Source: an uncultured Bacteroidota bacterium (GTDB taxonomy: Bacteria > Bacteroidota > Bacteroidia > Bacteroidales > P3). From it: DNA of 64,000 bases. The stretch lies in contig CACYPU010000002.1 in assembly GCA_902776365.1 (NCBI GenBank), positions 257,180 to 321,179 on the forward strand. The letters run 5' to 3'. The position numbers and the translations under genes were made by a program. Of this stretch, positions 24,586 through 33,389 are shown one piece after another. The notes under the pieces were generated by a model that had not been told where the DNA came from, made no database searches, and saw nothing but the letters and a program-made list of their open reading frames with translations. How positions within the stretch are numbered: the first letter of the stretch is position 1; each line of letters begins with the position of its first letter.

Positions 24586-25320
24586 ATGACCCATTGCATC
24601 CTCATACCCACCTATAACAACGCTACGACACTCTTCGATGTCGTCAGCCGTGTCTTGGCGGTATGTGGAGATGTGTTGGTAGTGAATGATGGCAGCACGG
24701 ATGCGACGATGGAAGTGCTGCAGCCACTGGAGGATAGGATTCATGTAATCTCCTATGAGCGAAACAAAGGGAAAGGCTATGCCTTGCGGAAAGGATTTGA
24801 GTGGGCTCGTGCCAATGGTTATGACTACGCCATAACAATCGATTCCGACGGCCAGCACAATCCCGGGGACATCCCGTTGCTTGTTCAAGCAATCAAACAA
24901 TCAAACAATCAAGCAATCCTCGTCGTAGGTAGTCGCAACCTTGCCGCTGACGGAATGCCTGCACAAAACAGTTTTGCAAACCGTTTTTCCAACTTCTGGT
25001 TCCTCCTGCAGACCGGTACCCGTTTGCCCGACACCCAGACAGGTTTCCGAGCCTACCCATTGAAGAGACTACCCTGCCTGAAATTGATGCTCCACCGCTA
25101 TGAAAGCGAATTGCAGCTGCTGGTGCTCTCCGCCTGGAAGGGTGTGAGGCTGGTACCTGAGGAGGTAAGTGTGCGTTATGCCCCCGATAGGGTGACCCAT
25201 TTCCGTCCCTTTATGGATTTCTTCCGCATTTCAATCCTGAATACTGTGCTGTGCCTTTTGGCATTGGTCTATGGATGGCCGCGTATGGCCATTCAAAAGA
25301 TGAAAGGAGGTAGCCGATGA
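24586..25320 (+). CDS. Family 2 glycosyltransferase (polyprenol-phosphate type)
   Basis: A 244-residue GT-A enzyme: ILIPTYNNATTL, VVNDGSTDAT, RNKGKGYALRKGFE, ITIDSDGQHNP (DXD-like), and DTQTGFRAYP, as in DPM1/GtrB-like transferases. A hydrophobic C-terminal segment (ISILNTVLCLLALVYG) suggests membrane contact. It may glycosylate the polyene lipid. Three to four 8-nt CAATCAAA units encode QAIKQSNNQAI. The last codons overlap the MMPL gene start (ATGA). Confidence 0.88.
   Translation: MTHCILIPTYNNATTLFDVVSRVLAVCGDVLVVNDGSTDATMEVLQPLEDRIHVISYERNKGKGYALRKGFEWARANGYDYAITIDSDGQHNPGDIPLLVQAIKQSNNQAILVVGSRNLAADGMPAQNSFANRFSNFWFLLQTGTRLPDTQTGFRAYPLKRLPCLKLMLHRYESELQLLVLSAWKGVRLVPEEVSVRYAPDRVTHFRPFMDFFRISILNTVLCLLALVYGWPRMAIQKMKGGSR
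24890..24913 (+). repeat. Three 8-nt units (CAATCAAA) in glycosyltransferase gene
   Basis: Two CAATCAAA and one CAATCAAG, followed by CAATCC, encode AIKQSNNQAI. The 8-nt period is the rarest in the window. Confidence 0.85.
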
Positions 25321-28300
25321 AAGGATTGCTGCTGCGGGTGCACGACTATCTGGCCAGCCATCGTCTGCTGGCATTTCTGCTGCTGGTTTTGTTGCTTGCT
25401 GCCGGCATATTTGGAACCACCAGGCTGCGTTATGAGGAGGACATCTCCAAGTTCCTGCCGCATAGTGGCGAAAGCACCCGAAGTGCCGCTGTCTTTGAAA
25501 GTCTTGGCAACCAAGGAAAAATCACAGTCCTTTTCCGTCCTGCCGAGGGCGCGACGCGAGAGGATGTAATGGAAACCATCGACCTCTTTGCCGAGGCCGT
25601 CGACAGCAATCTCCACGTTCTGGCGAGAGTCGACGAGAGCCACGCTATGGCGGCTATTGAGCAGGTAGGAGAGAACATCGCCCTCTATCTGACAGAGGAC
25701 GACTATCGCCGAATCGACACCCTCTTGTCCGACAGCACCTATATCGCCAGAAAGTTGGCGGAGCAGAAGCAGGTCCTTTCGATGCCTGTGCCTTCCATCG
25801 TGGTGCGGACCATAGCCGCCGATCCCCTCGACCTCTTCTCTCCCGCGCTCAGCAGACTAGAAAGTCTGAACCCCTCCGCGAATTTCGATGTTGAGGATGG
25901 CTATTTGTTCGACCAAGAGGGCAATGGATATGCGTTCCTGACGAGTCCCTACGGCAGTGCCGATACGCGCCACAACGGCGAGCTCGCCGAGCGGCTGCAG
26001 AGACATATTGACACCGTCAAGGCTGCTGTGGAGGGGAGGGTGAAGGTGAGTGCCGTGGGAGCGCCCCTGATAGCGGCCACCAATGCCCAGCAGATTAAAC
26101 ACGACAGCTTTGTGTCGACGCTTATCGCCATCCTGCTCATCGCGGCGGTGCTGTGGTTCTCGATGCCGAGGCGGCGCAACGTGCTGTGGATGGCCTTCTC
26201 GCTGGTCTGTGGCTGGATTTTCGCCCTGGCTGTAATCTCGGTGTTCAAGACCGAAATATCGATTATCGTCGTCGGCATAGGTTCGGTGTTGCTGGGCATA
26301 GCGGTGAACTATCCGCTGCATTATCTCGACCATCTGAAAGAGTGTCCGGACCGGCGAGAGACGCTGAAGGAGATGATAGAGCCGCTGGTGACGGGCAACG
26401 TGACGACGGTGGCAGCTTTCGCCTGCCTGCTCTTCGTGAAGGCAGAGGCCATGCGCGATTTGGGCCTTTTCGCCTCGCTGCTGCTGCTGGGTACCATCGC
26501 CTTCGTGATGGTGTTCCTGCCACTGTGGGCGAGAGCAGGGAGTTCGAGGAGTTTAGGGAGTTCGAGGAGTTTAGGGAGTGCAGAGGAGTGCAAGGAAGTG
26601 CAGGGGAGTGCAGGGAGTCCTGGGAGGGGGAAGTGGAGGTTTTGGATTATTGTGGCAATTACGGCCGTGTTGGGGTATTTCAGCACAGGTGTGGAGTTTG
26701 ATAGCGATTTGCACAATATCAACTATATGACTGCTGAGCAGAAGGCCGATTTGGATTTGCTGAGCAGCCAGATGGGGGAAGAGGAACTGACGTATGTCGT
26801 CGCTGAAGGTCGGGATTTGGAGGAGGCATTGGAGCGGAACGACAGTCTGAACCTGCCGGGTGTGGCGTCGCTCCTGCCGTCGGTATCGAGACAGGAGCGT
26901 TCTCTGAAAGGATGGGAGAGGATGAAAGAGAACTATCCCGACTTGGTCGAGAGGGTGGATCGTGAGGCGCGGAAGGCTGGTTTTGCGGAAGGAGCATTCG
27001 AGCCGTTCTATCGGAGAGTTCGGAATACGGAATTTGAAATTCGGAACTACGAGGAGGGTGGGATTCCTGCGGTGGCAGAGGACTATGTGGTGCGTGCCGA
27101 CACGGGGGTGTTCGTGGTGAACTATGTGAGTTCAGGGAGTTCAGAGGAGTGCAAGGGAGTGCAGGGGAGTGCAGGGGAGTTCGAGGAGTTGCCGGAAGGA
27201 ACGTTCGCGTTTACGCAGGGCGACGTGGGTTCGTCGCTTGTGAGTGCTTTGAACGACGATTTCAATTATATTCTCTTCGTCTGTTCCCTCGTGGTGTTTC
27301 TCTTCCTTTGGCTGGCGCTGGGGCGGCTCGAGCTTGCCTTGCTGGCCTTCCTTCCCATGGCAATGGGATGGCTTTGGATTTTGGGCTTGATGGCGCTCAC
27401 TGGAATCAAGTTTAATATTGTGAACGTCATTCTTGCCACCTTTATCTTTGGTCAGGGCGATGACTACACCATCTTCATCACCGAGGGGTTGATGTATGAA
27501 TATGCCTACGGACGTAAGCGTTTGAAGCTTTACCGCCGCAGTGTCATCCTCTCGGCTGTGCTGATGACTGTCGGCATCGGCGTGCTGGTGATTGCCAAGC
27601 ATCCGGCCATGCGCTCGCTTGGCGAGGTGGCGGTGGTGGGTATGGCTTCGGTGATAGTGATGGCCTGCGTGGTTCCGCCGCTGGTGTTCAACTGGCTGAC
27701 CACCAAGGGCGGCCGCCGGCGCGATGTGCCGCTGACACTGAGGAGGCTGCTGTATACGGGGTGGATTATTTTGGTCTTCGTGCTCTTTGCTCTCGTCATC
27801 TTCACACCCTATACGATATTCTATAGGCTCATTGGCCGCGACAGTGAGCGGAAACGTGAACGTTACCACCGGACCATTTACCGCTGCGCAGCCTTCGCCT
27901 TGCGACATCTGCCGGGTGTGAAGTACCATCTGCACAACGAGAGGGGAGAGACGTTCGAGAAGCCTGCCGTCATCATTGCCAACCACCAGTCGCATCTCGA
28001 CTTGCTGTGTATCCTCAGCCTGACGCCGAAGGTGGTGGTGTTGACGAACGACTGGGTGTGGCGCAATCCCGTCTATGGCGCCATTATCCGTTATGCGGAG
28101 TTCTATCCCGCCAGTAACGGCTTCGACAGTAATCTGCCCAGATTGAAGCGTCTGATGGAGCGTGGCTATTCGGTTGTGGTGTTCCCCGAGGGCACGCGGA
28201 GTGTGGACGGCAGCATCGGCCGTTTCCACAAGGGTGCTTTCGCCCTGGCCCAGGCGTGTGGTGTGGATGTGCTGGAGGTTTACCTGCATGGCAACAGCGA

Positions 28301-28673
28301 CGTGATGCCGAAGAACGACATCGTATTGCGACAGGGAACCATCGATATGGCTATAGGGCGTAGGTATGCGGTATCAGGGACTCCTCAGGAGATGAGGGCA
28401 GATTTTGTGGCGGAATATGAGAGATTCTGTGCAAAGGTGGAGACGGAGGATTATTTCCGTCCTTGGGTGCGTTACCAATACCTGTACAAGGGAAGGGAAG
28501 TGGCACGCCGCCGTCCGGGAGAGGAAGCTCTGCAGAAGGCTCTGGCGCATCCTGCCGAGCATGTCGTTGTCGAGTTGGAGAGTGAAGAAGAAAGACTGGT
28601 GGTTGAAAGAATTAAGAATGCGGAAATTGGAATTCAGAATTTAGAAATAAGAGCTTTAACCGTTAAACCTTAA
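25317..28673 (+). CDS. MMPL-type exporter fused to a PlsC-like acyltransferase
   Basis: The 1118-residue protein has the RND/MMPL layout: a first membrane helix, a periplasmic loop (YEEDISKFLPHSGES), five or six helices (LLIAAVLWFSMPRR ... VGIGSVLLGIAVNYPLHYLDH), a second loop and a second helix bundle (FIFGQGDDYTIFITEG). After about residue 830 follows a PlsC domain with NHQSHLD (residue 889 on) and FPEGTRS (residue 956 on). MMPL proteins export lipids; the fusion would couple acyl transfer to export. Two GAGTGCAGG arrays lie at loop junctions (residues about 407-435 and 604-623). Confidence 0.9.
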   Translation: MKGLLLRVHDYLASHRLLAFLLLVLLLAAGIFGTTRLRYEEDISKFLPHSGESTRSAAVFESLGNQGKITVLFRPAEGATREDVMETIDLFAEAVDSNLHVLARVDESHAMAAIEQVGENIALYLTEDDYRRIDTLLSDSTYIARKLAEQKQVLSMPVPSIVVRTIAADPLDLFSPALSRLESLNPSANFDVEDGYLFDQEGNGYAFLTSPYGSADTRHNGELAERLQRHIDTVKAAVEGRVKVSAVGAPLIAATNAQQIKHDSFVSTLIAILLIAAVLWFSMPRRRNVLWMAFSLVCGWIFALAVISVFKTEISIIVVGIGSVLLGIAVNYPLHYLDHLKECPDRRETLKEMIEPLVTGNVTTVAAFACLLFVKAEAMRDLGLFASLLLLGTIAFVMVFLPLWARAGSSRSLGSSRSLGSAEECKEVQGSAGSPGRGKWRFWIIVAITAVLGYFSTGVEFDSDLHNINYMTAEQKADLDLLSSQMGEEELTYVVAEGRDLEEALERNDSLNLPGVASLLPSVSRQERSLKGWERMKENYPDLVERVDREARKAGFAEGAFEPFYRRVRNTEFEIRNYEEGGIPAVAEDYVVRADTGVFVVNYVSSGSSEECKGVQGSAGEFEELPEGTFAFTQGDVGSSLVSALNDDFNYILFVCSLVVFLFLWLALGRLELALLAFLPMAMGWLWILGLMALTGIKFNIVNVILATFIFGQGDDYTIFITEGLMYEYAYGRKRLKLYRRSVILSAVLMTVGIGVLVIAKHPAMRSLGEVAVVGMASVIVMACVVPPLVFNWLTTKGGRRRDVPLTLRRLLYTGWIILVFVLFALVIFTPYTIFYRLIGRDSERKRERYHRTIYRCAAFALRHLPGVKYHLHNERGETFEKPAVIIANHQSHLDLLCILSLTPKVVVLTNDWVWRNPVYGAIIRYAEFYPASNGFDSNLPRLKRLMERGYSVVVFPEGTRSVDGSIGRFHKGAFALAQACGVDVLEVYLHGNSDVMPKNDIVLRQGTIDMAIGRRYAVSGTPQEMRADFVAEYERFCAKVETEDYFRPWVRYQYLYKGREVARRRPGEEALQKALAHPAEHVVVELESEEERLVVERIKNAEIGIQNLEIRALTVKP
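26537..26620 (+). repeat. Nine or so 9-10-nt units (GAGTTCGAG/GAGTGCAGGG) in the MMPL gene
   Basis: An 18-nt double unit is repeated exactly (AGGGAGTTCGAGGAGTTT twice), then five 9-10-nt GAGTGC units. The protein stretch reads SSRSLGSSRSLGSAEECKEV and QGSAGSP, in a loop between membrane segments. Confidence 0.95.
27128..27186 (+). repeat. Six 9-10-nt units (GAGTGCAGGG) in the MMPL gene
   Basis: GAGTTCAGG, GAGTTCAGAG, GAGTGCAAGG, two GAGTGCAGGG and GAGTTCGAGG encode SSGSSEECKGVQGSAGEFEE in the second periplasmic loop. Confidence 0.95.
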
Positions 28674-28688
28674 ACTTTAAACCTTAAA
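28654..28688 (+). repeat. Five 7-nt units (CCTTAAA) between MMPL and oxidoreductase genes
   Basis: CTTTAAC, CGTTAAA, CCTTAAA, CTTTAAA and CCTTAAA provide the last codons and stop of the MMPL gene and nearly the whole gap to the next start. Confidence 0.95.
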
Positions 28689-28693
28689 CTAAA

Positions 28694-31681
28694 TTGAAAA
28701 GGTGTGTTGTCATAGGCAGTGGATTGGGTGGCCTCTCGGTGGGAGTGGTGCTGGCCAGGAACGGCTATGAGGTGACGATTCTGGAACAGGGTCACCAAGT
28801 GGGCGGATGCCTGCAGTGCTTCACACGGGGAGGTGCGAAGTTTGAGACGGGAATGCACGTGGTGGGAAGTCTGGACGAAGGACAGGTGTTTTCAAACTAT
28901 CTGAACTTCCTGGGCATCAAGGACCGTGTGGCATTCTCTCGACTCAACCCCGAAGGCTATGACATTGTGTCGATTGGAGGACAGCAGTTCCCCTTTGCTA
29001 ATGGCCGCGAGGCGATGATTGAGAAGCTGGGTGTCTTCTTCCCGAAGGAGAAGGACCACCTGGCAGCCTATTGGCAGATGGTGGACACCATTGCGCAAGC
29101 CACACCATACTATAGAACTCCGAACTCCGAACACTCCGAACTCCCCCAGTGGGCATTCAGCAGGAGCTTGGACGAGGTGTTGGAGTCGACATTCGACGAT
29201 CCCCTCCTAAGGGATGTCCTCGTGGGCAACAGTGCCCTCTATGCCGCCAGACGAGGGAAGACACCTTTCGCGTCGCACGCCTTCATTGCAGACCTTTACA
29301 ATAGCAGCGCTTTCCGCATTATGGGGAGTAGCGACAGCCTTGCCCGAGCCTTGGTGGAGGAATTCCGCCGTCACGGCGGAACGGTGAGGACGGACGCTAG
29401 AGTGGTGAAGGCAGAGTGCGGTCCCCAGGGAGTCTCTGCTCTCCTGCTCGAGGATGGTGAGAGGGTAGAGGGAGACCTGTTCGTTTCCGACATACATCCT
29501 GCACAGATGACTCGGCTCTTCGACGAGGGGGTGCTGAGGCCCGCCTACGTGAGTCGAATACGATCGATACCGAACACACCGTCGGTCTTTTCGCTCTTCC
29601 TGAAATTTCACCCTGGGACGGTGGAATATATGAACAGCAATTTCTTCGGTTTTGCCGATTGCTCGCCATGGGACATGGAGGATTACAACGAGGGTAACTG
29701 GCCGCGAGGCTATCTCTATATGCACCAGTGCCCGGAGGTCAGTGGTCAGTGGTCAGTGTCCAGTGGTCAGTTTGCGGAGACGGGAGTTGTGTTGGCTTAT
29801 ATGTCGCCTAAGGAGTTGACTAAGTGGGTTGACACGCGTGTTGGGAAACGTGGTGACGACTACGAGGCATTCAAACGCGAGCGCGCTGCCAAGTTGCTGG
29901 CGAGGGTCGAGAAGGATTTTCCCGGACTGAGTGGAAAAATCGAGGCCATCTATTCGGCCACCCCCTTGACCTACCGTGACTACACATTGACCCCCGACGG
30001 CTCCATCTATGGTATTGCGAAAGACGTTACCCTCGGTGCCGGCGGACGCGTCTCCTATCGCACCAAGCTGGGCAATCTCTATCTCGTGGGACAAAATATC
30101 GCGGCTCATGGCATCCTCGGTGTGCTCGTTGGCACCGTCAACACCTGCACGGCCATCCTGGGCGAAGAGGTCGTCCGTTCCGACTTCCAAACTCCGCACT
30201 CCCCACAGGTGCTGGTCATGGGAGGTGGCGTGGGAGGCCTCATCAGTGGCGCTCTCCTGGCAAAGAAAGGCTACCGGGTGACGGTGTTGGAGAAGGAGGC
30301 GAAAGCCGGTGGAGGCCTCAGTTGCTTCTCGCGGCAGGGAAGACTGTTCCCCACGGGGATGCATATCTTCGGCGGATTCCAGGAGGGTGGACAGCTCGAC
30401 CTCCTCTGCCGCTACCTCGGTATCCGCGACCGGCTAAAAGTGCAGGACTGCGAAGACGAAGTCGTGCTAAACTCCGAACTCCGATACCGCCTGCCCCGTG
30501 GACGCGAGGCCTTCACACGTTATCTGCAAGAATCCTTCCCTCACCAGAGGGTCAACATACGCTCCTATATCGAGGCCCTCTATCGCCTCGCCAACGAGGA
30601 GGATCTCTTCTTCCTGCGTCCCGACAGTCGTTCCCCGTGGGAACACAGCGAGGAGTTCGTCATGCCCGCCGACCGTTTCGTGGCGAGCTACATCGACGAC
30701 CCCACGCTGCGGACACTCCTGGCGCACCTGACGCCCCTGTGTGGCGGCATTGGGGGCGAGACCCCTGCCTACATCCTTGCGTTGGTGAGCCTGCTACATA
30801 TCGAGGGAGCCTCGCGTTTCCAAGGCGAGAGTCAGCAACTGGCCGACCTGCTCAGCGAGATTATCATTAACGCCGGCGGACGTGTCCTCTGTGGCGAGGA
30901 GATAACCACCATAGAGGTGGAGAACCGCTGCATTCGACAGGTGGGTACCAGCAAAGGCCATCGCTATAGCGCCGACAGCTATCTCTCTGCCTTGCCGACA
31001 GGGGAAATGATTCGGCTCATGCCCAAGGGCGCTTTCCCACCCAGTTTCCGTCGACGTCTGGAAGAGGCCCCGCTGAGCTATTCGGCCTTCAAGGTACACC
31101 TCAGTCTTGCCGACGGCAAGGTCCCCTACAGTCCTGTGGCCACATTCTGCACCTGTGGCGAGAGCGAGGTGTGGACTCCCTTTGAGGGAGGCGAGGCGGC
31201 TTGGCCGAAAATGTTGATGTACACCGCGCATCCCGACGCATCAGGGCGCTATGCCGAGGGTGTTACCCTCATCAGCCCCATGCCGTTCGAATGGGTAAAA
31301 CCCTGGGAGGAGAGTCGCGTGGGACATCGTGGACAGGACTACGAGGAATGGAAGGAGAACAAGAGTCGGCAGTTGCTCGAGCTGCTCGCACGTGTATGGC
31401 CCGAAGCGGCAGCGGCGGTCGTCTCCCTTACAGCCTCCTCGCCCCTGACCATCCGCGACTACCTCGGCAACAAGGAGGGCGCTATGTACGGCCTCCACAA
31501 AGACTGCAACAACATGATGCAGACGGAACTCTCCGTGCGTACAAAGGTACAGAACCTTTACCTCACGGGTCAGGACGTCAACATCCACGGCCTCTGCGGC
31601 GTGGCCCTTACGGCCATCTCCACCGTCGAGACCCTGACGGGCGACACCTCATTAAGGGAAGAAATAAGAACTAAGAAATAA
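28694..31681 (+). CDS. Tandem CrtI-like FAD oxidoreductase (two copies fused), TTG start
   Basis: The 995-residue protein is two phytoene-desaturase-like flavoproteins in line. Copy 1 starts at residue 4 (VVIGSGLGGLSVGVVLARNG, GGCLQCF), copy 2 at about 505 (VLVMGGGVGGLISGALLAKK, GGGLSCF). Each has a C-terminal FAD block (NLYLVGQNIAAHGILGVLVG; NLYLTGQDVNIHGLCGVALT). The family oxidises or isomerises polyenes. Roles in this pathway are inference: desaturation, or cis-trans isomerisation as in CrtISO. TTG 28694 is the only start near the dinucleotide motif; an in-frame stop lies just upstream. Confidence 0.85.
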   Translation: MKRCVVIGSGLGGLSVGVVLARNGYEVTILEQGHQVGGCLQCFTRGGAKFETGMHVVGSLDEGQVFSNYLNFLGIKDRVAFSRLNPEGYDIVSIGGQQFPFANGREAMIEKLGVFFPKEKDHLAAYWQMVDTIAQATPYYRTPNSEHSELPQWAFSRSLDEVLESTFDDPLLRDVLVGNSALYAARRGKTPFASHAFIADLYNSSAFRIMGSSDSLARALVEEFRRHGGTVRTDARVVKAECGPQGVSALLLEDGERVEGDLFVSDIHPAQMTRLFDEGVLRPAYVSRIRSIPNTPSVFSLFLKFHPGTVEYMNSNFFGFADCSPWDMEDYNEGNWPRGYLYMHQCPEVSGQWSVSSGQFAETGVVLAYMSPKELTKWVDTRVGKRGDDYEAFKRERAAKLLARVEKDFPGLSGKIEAIYSATPLTYRDYTLTPDGSIYGIAKDVTLGAGGRVSYRTKLGNLYLVGQNIAAHGILGVLVGTVNTCTAILGEEVVRSDFQTPHSPQVLVMGGGVGGLISGALLAKKGYRVTVLEKEAKAGGGLSCFSRQGRLFPTGMHIFGGFQEGGQLDLLCRYLGIRDRLKVQDCEDEVVLNSELRYRLPRGREAFTRYLQESFPHQRVNIRSYIEALYRLANEEDLFFLRPDSRSPWEHSEEFVMPADRFVASYIDDPTLRTLLAHLTPLCGGIGGETPAYILALVSLLHIEGASRFQGESQQLADLLSEIIINAGGRVLCGEEITTIEVENRCIRQVGTSKGHRYSADSYLSALPTGEMIRLMPKGAFPPSFRRRLEEAPLSYSAFKVHLSLADGKVPYSPVATFCTCGESEVWTPFEGGEAAWPKMLMYTAHPDASGRYAEGVTLISPMPFEWVKPWEESRVGHRGQDYEEWKENKSRQLLELLARVWPEAAAAVVSLTASSPLTIRDYLGNKEGAMYGLHKDCNNMMQTELSVRTKVQNLYLTGQDVNIHGLCGVALTAISTVETLTGDTSLREEIRTKK
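29115..29146 (+). repeat. GAACTCC units in oxidoreductase gene
   Basis: Two exact GAACTCC units and two longer variants encode RTPNSEHSELPQ in copy 1. Shorter traces occur near 30470 (AACTCCGAACTCCG). Confidence 0.8.
29734..29768 (+). repeat. Five 7-nt units (AGTGGTC) in oxidoreductase gene
   Basis: GGAGGTC, two AGTGGTC, AGTGTCC and AGTGGTC encode EVSGQWSVSSGQ. The same peptide pattern SGQW.V occurs in both ketosynthase fusions. Confidence 0.95.
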
Positions 31682-32988
31682 TGAATATGGATACTATTAA
31701 ATTGAAACTCATCTATCCCCGCTGGAAGAAACTTCCTGGGCAGACCACCTTCACCCTGCCGCCTCATGGCCCAGTGGCTTTCGCTGCCACCCTGCCCGAG
31801 TATGTGGATATCGATTTCATCGACGAGAATGTCGAGGACATCAATTTCGACGACCCCTGCGACCTCGTGGCTCTCTCCACCATGCTCTCCACGCAGGTGA
31901 AGCGCGCCTGGGAGATTGCCGCCGAATACCATAAGCGTGGCAAGAAGGTCATCGCCGGCGGCATCTCGGCGATGCTGCATGCCGAGGAGTATGTCAACCA
32001 TGTCGACTCCCTCTTCCTCGGCGAGAGCGAGGGGCGCTCCGAACAGGTAATCCTCGACTGGAAGAACGGCTGCCTGAAAAAGGTCTACAACTACCTGGGC
32101 AAGCAGCCACCGATAGAGAGCGTGGGTCCCTGCCGTCGCGACCTCTACAAGCGTGAACTCTACAACCACAAGGGCGTTCAGATGGTCGACCTCTTCCATG
32201 CCTCGCGAGGATGCCGTTTCTCGTGCTATCCCTGCGCAGTGAGCTACCTTGGCGGTCGCAAGTTCCGTCCACGCCCCGTCGACAAGGTGGTGGAGGACAT
32301 GGCCGGCATCGACAACAACCGCCTCTTCATAGTCGACAACTCGCTGGCTCAGGACAAGGAGTGGGAGAAGGAACTGTTCCGCGCCATTGCACCGCTGAAA
32401 AAGAAGTGGATATCGCACACAATCGAGGACGACCCCGAGGTGCTGGATCTTGCCGCGAAGGCCGGCGCTTGGTATGTCTATCAGGCTGTCTATGATACTT
32501 CCGACTATATCAAAGAGCGTGTGAAACGCTATCATGACAACGGCATCGGCGTCGAAGGCACCATCCTCCTCGGTCTCGACAACCAGACGGTTGACGACTG
32601 CAAACGTCTCATCGACTTCCTTGGCGAGATAGACCTTGACCTTGCCGAGTTCACCATTATGACCCCCTTCCCCCACACCAAGGCCTACGACGACTACCTC
32701 CGCCAGGGACGTATTTTCGACTTCGACTGGAACCACTACAATGCAGGCCAGGTCGTCTTCAAGCCGGCCTTGATGACTCCCGATGAGTTGCAGGGCGTCT
32801 ACGAATATGCCTGGAAGAGTTTCTATGCCTCCGAGACCCAGGAGTCGAAGATGTTCCGCCTCTTCTGCAATGTGGCTCTCCGCGAGATGAACGAAGGCAC
32901 CTATCGTCCCCGCAATCGTGCCCTCGCCAACAAATCGTTTGGCAGAGACGTTGACCGCACCGTCAAAACCCACCAAAACGCTTTCTAA
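31681..32988 (+). CDS. B12-binding radical SAM protein
   Basis: The 435-residue protein has an N-terminal cobalamin-binding-like Rossmann domain (LKLIYPRWKKLPG, FIDENVEDINFDDPCDLVAL, GKKVIAGGISAMLH) and a radical SAM core with CRFSCYPC (about residues 177-184). The layout matches class B (B12-dependent) radical SAM enzymes, several of which methylate unactivated carbons. Its position next to the desaturase-like gene suggests tailoring of the polyene or the aryl ring; the reaction is unknown. The start overlaps the preceding TAA by one base. Confidence 0.85.
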   Translation: MNMDTIKLKLIYPRWKKLPGQTTFTLPPHGPVAFAATLPEYVDIDFIDENVEDINFDDPCDLVALSTMLSTQVKRAWEIAAEYHKRGKKVIAGGISAMLHAEEYVNHVDSLFLGESEGRSEQVILDWKNGCLKKVYNYLGKQPPIESVGPCRRDLYKRELYNHKGVQMVDLFHASRGCRFSCYPCAVSYLGGRKFRPRPVDKVVEDMAGIDNNRLFIVDNSLAQDKEWEKELFRAIAPLKKKWISHTIEDDPEVLDLAAKAGAWYVYQAVYDTSDYIKERVKRYHDNGIGVEGTILLGLDNQTVDDCKRLIDFLGEIDLDLAEFTIMTPFPHTKAYDDYLRQGRIFDFDWNHYNAGQVVFKPALMTPDELQGVYEYAWKSFYASETQESKMFRLFCNVALREMNEGTYRPRNRALANKSFGRDVDRTVKTHQNAF

Positions 32989-33011
32989 ACATTGAACACT
33001 TAATACTGAAA
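32985..33011 (+). repeat. Four CTAAACA-family units bridging two genes
   Basis: CTAAACA, TTGAACA, CTTAATA and CTGAAAA start over the radical SAM stop codon and end at the next ATG (33012; the last unit shares its first base). Confidence 0.85.
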
Positions 33012-33371
33012 ATGAAGGTATCAGAAAAATATTACGACGAGCAGTTCCCTTTCCTTGGCGAATGGGACATGGAATCGCTCTGTGGACTTAAGATTCGCAC
33101 CGTCGATGGAAGCACCTACGTCATCGTCACCGAACTCTATCAGGAAAATCCTGGAACCTCCGTCACCTATGCCGGACAGAAGCTCCGCGACCAGATATGT
33201 CATGCCAAAGGCCTCAGTGCCGACGAGATTGTCTATATCGAGTGCACTCCGGATACCAACTCGAAACTCTCTTTCTACGACGAGGAGTACTACGAGGTGG
33301 ATTTCTCTGCAGACCCGCAACACCGCTATCGCCGCCTCACAACCGACGAAGTAAAACACATCCTTGACTAA
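33012..33371 (+). CDS. Hypothetical 119-residue protein in polyene operon
   Basis: I do not recognise this protein. It is acidic, has no signal peptide or membrane segment, and has alternating strand-like stretches (LKIRTVDGSTYVIVTELY, EIVYIECTPDTNSKLSFYDE) ending in RRLTTDEVKHILD. Gaps of 23 and 18 nt to its neighbours place it firmly in the operon. A small accessory or binding protein is possible, but nothing in the sequence shows a reaction. Confidence 0.75.
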   Translation: MKVSEKYYDEQFPFLGEWDMESLCGLKIRTVDGSTYVIVTELYQENPGTSVTYAGQKLRDQICHAKGLSADEIVYIECTPDTNSKLSFYDEEYYEVDFSADPQHRYRRLTTDEVKHILD

Positions 33372-33389
33372 CGCATTAACACATTCACC

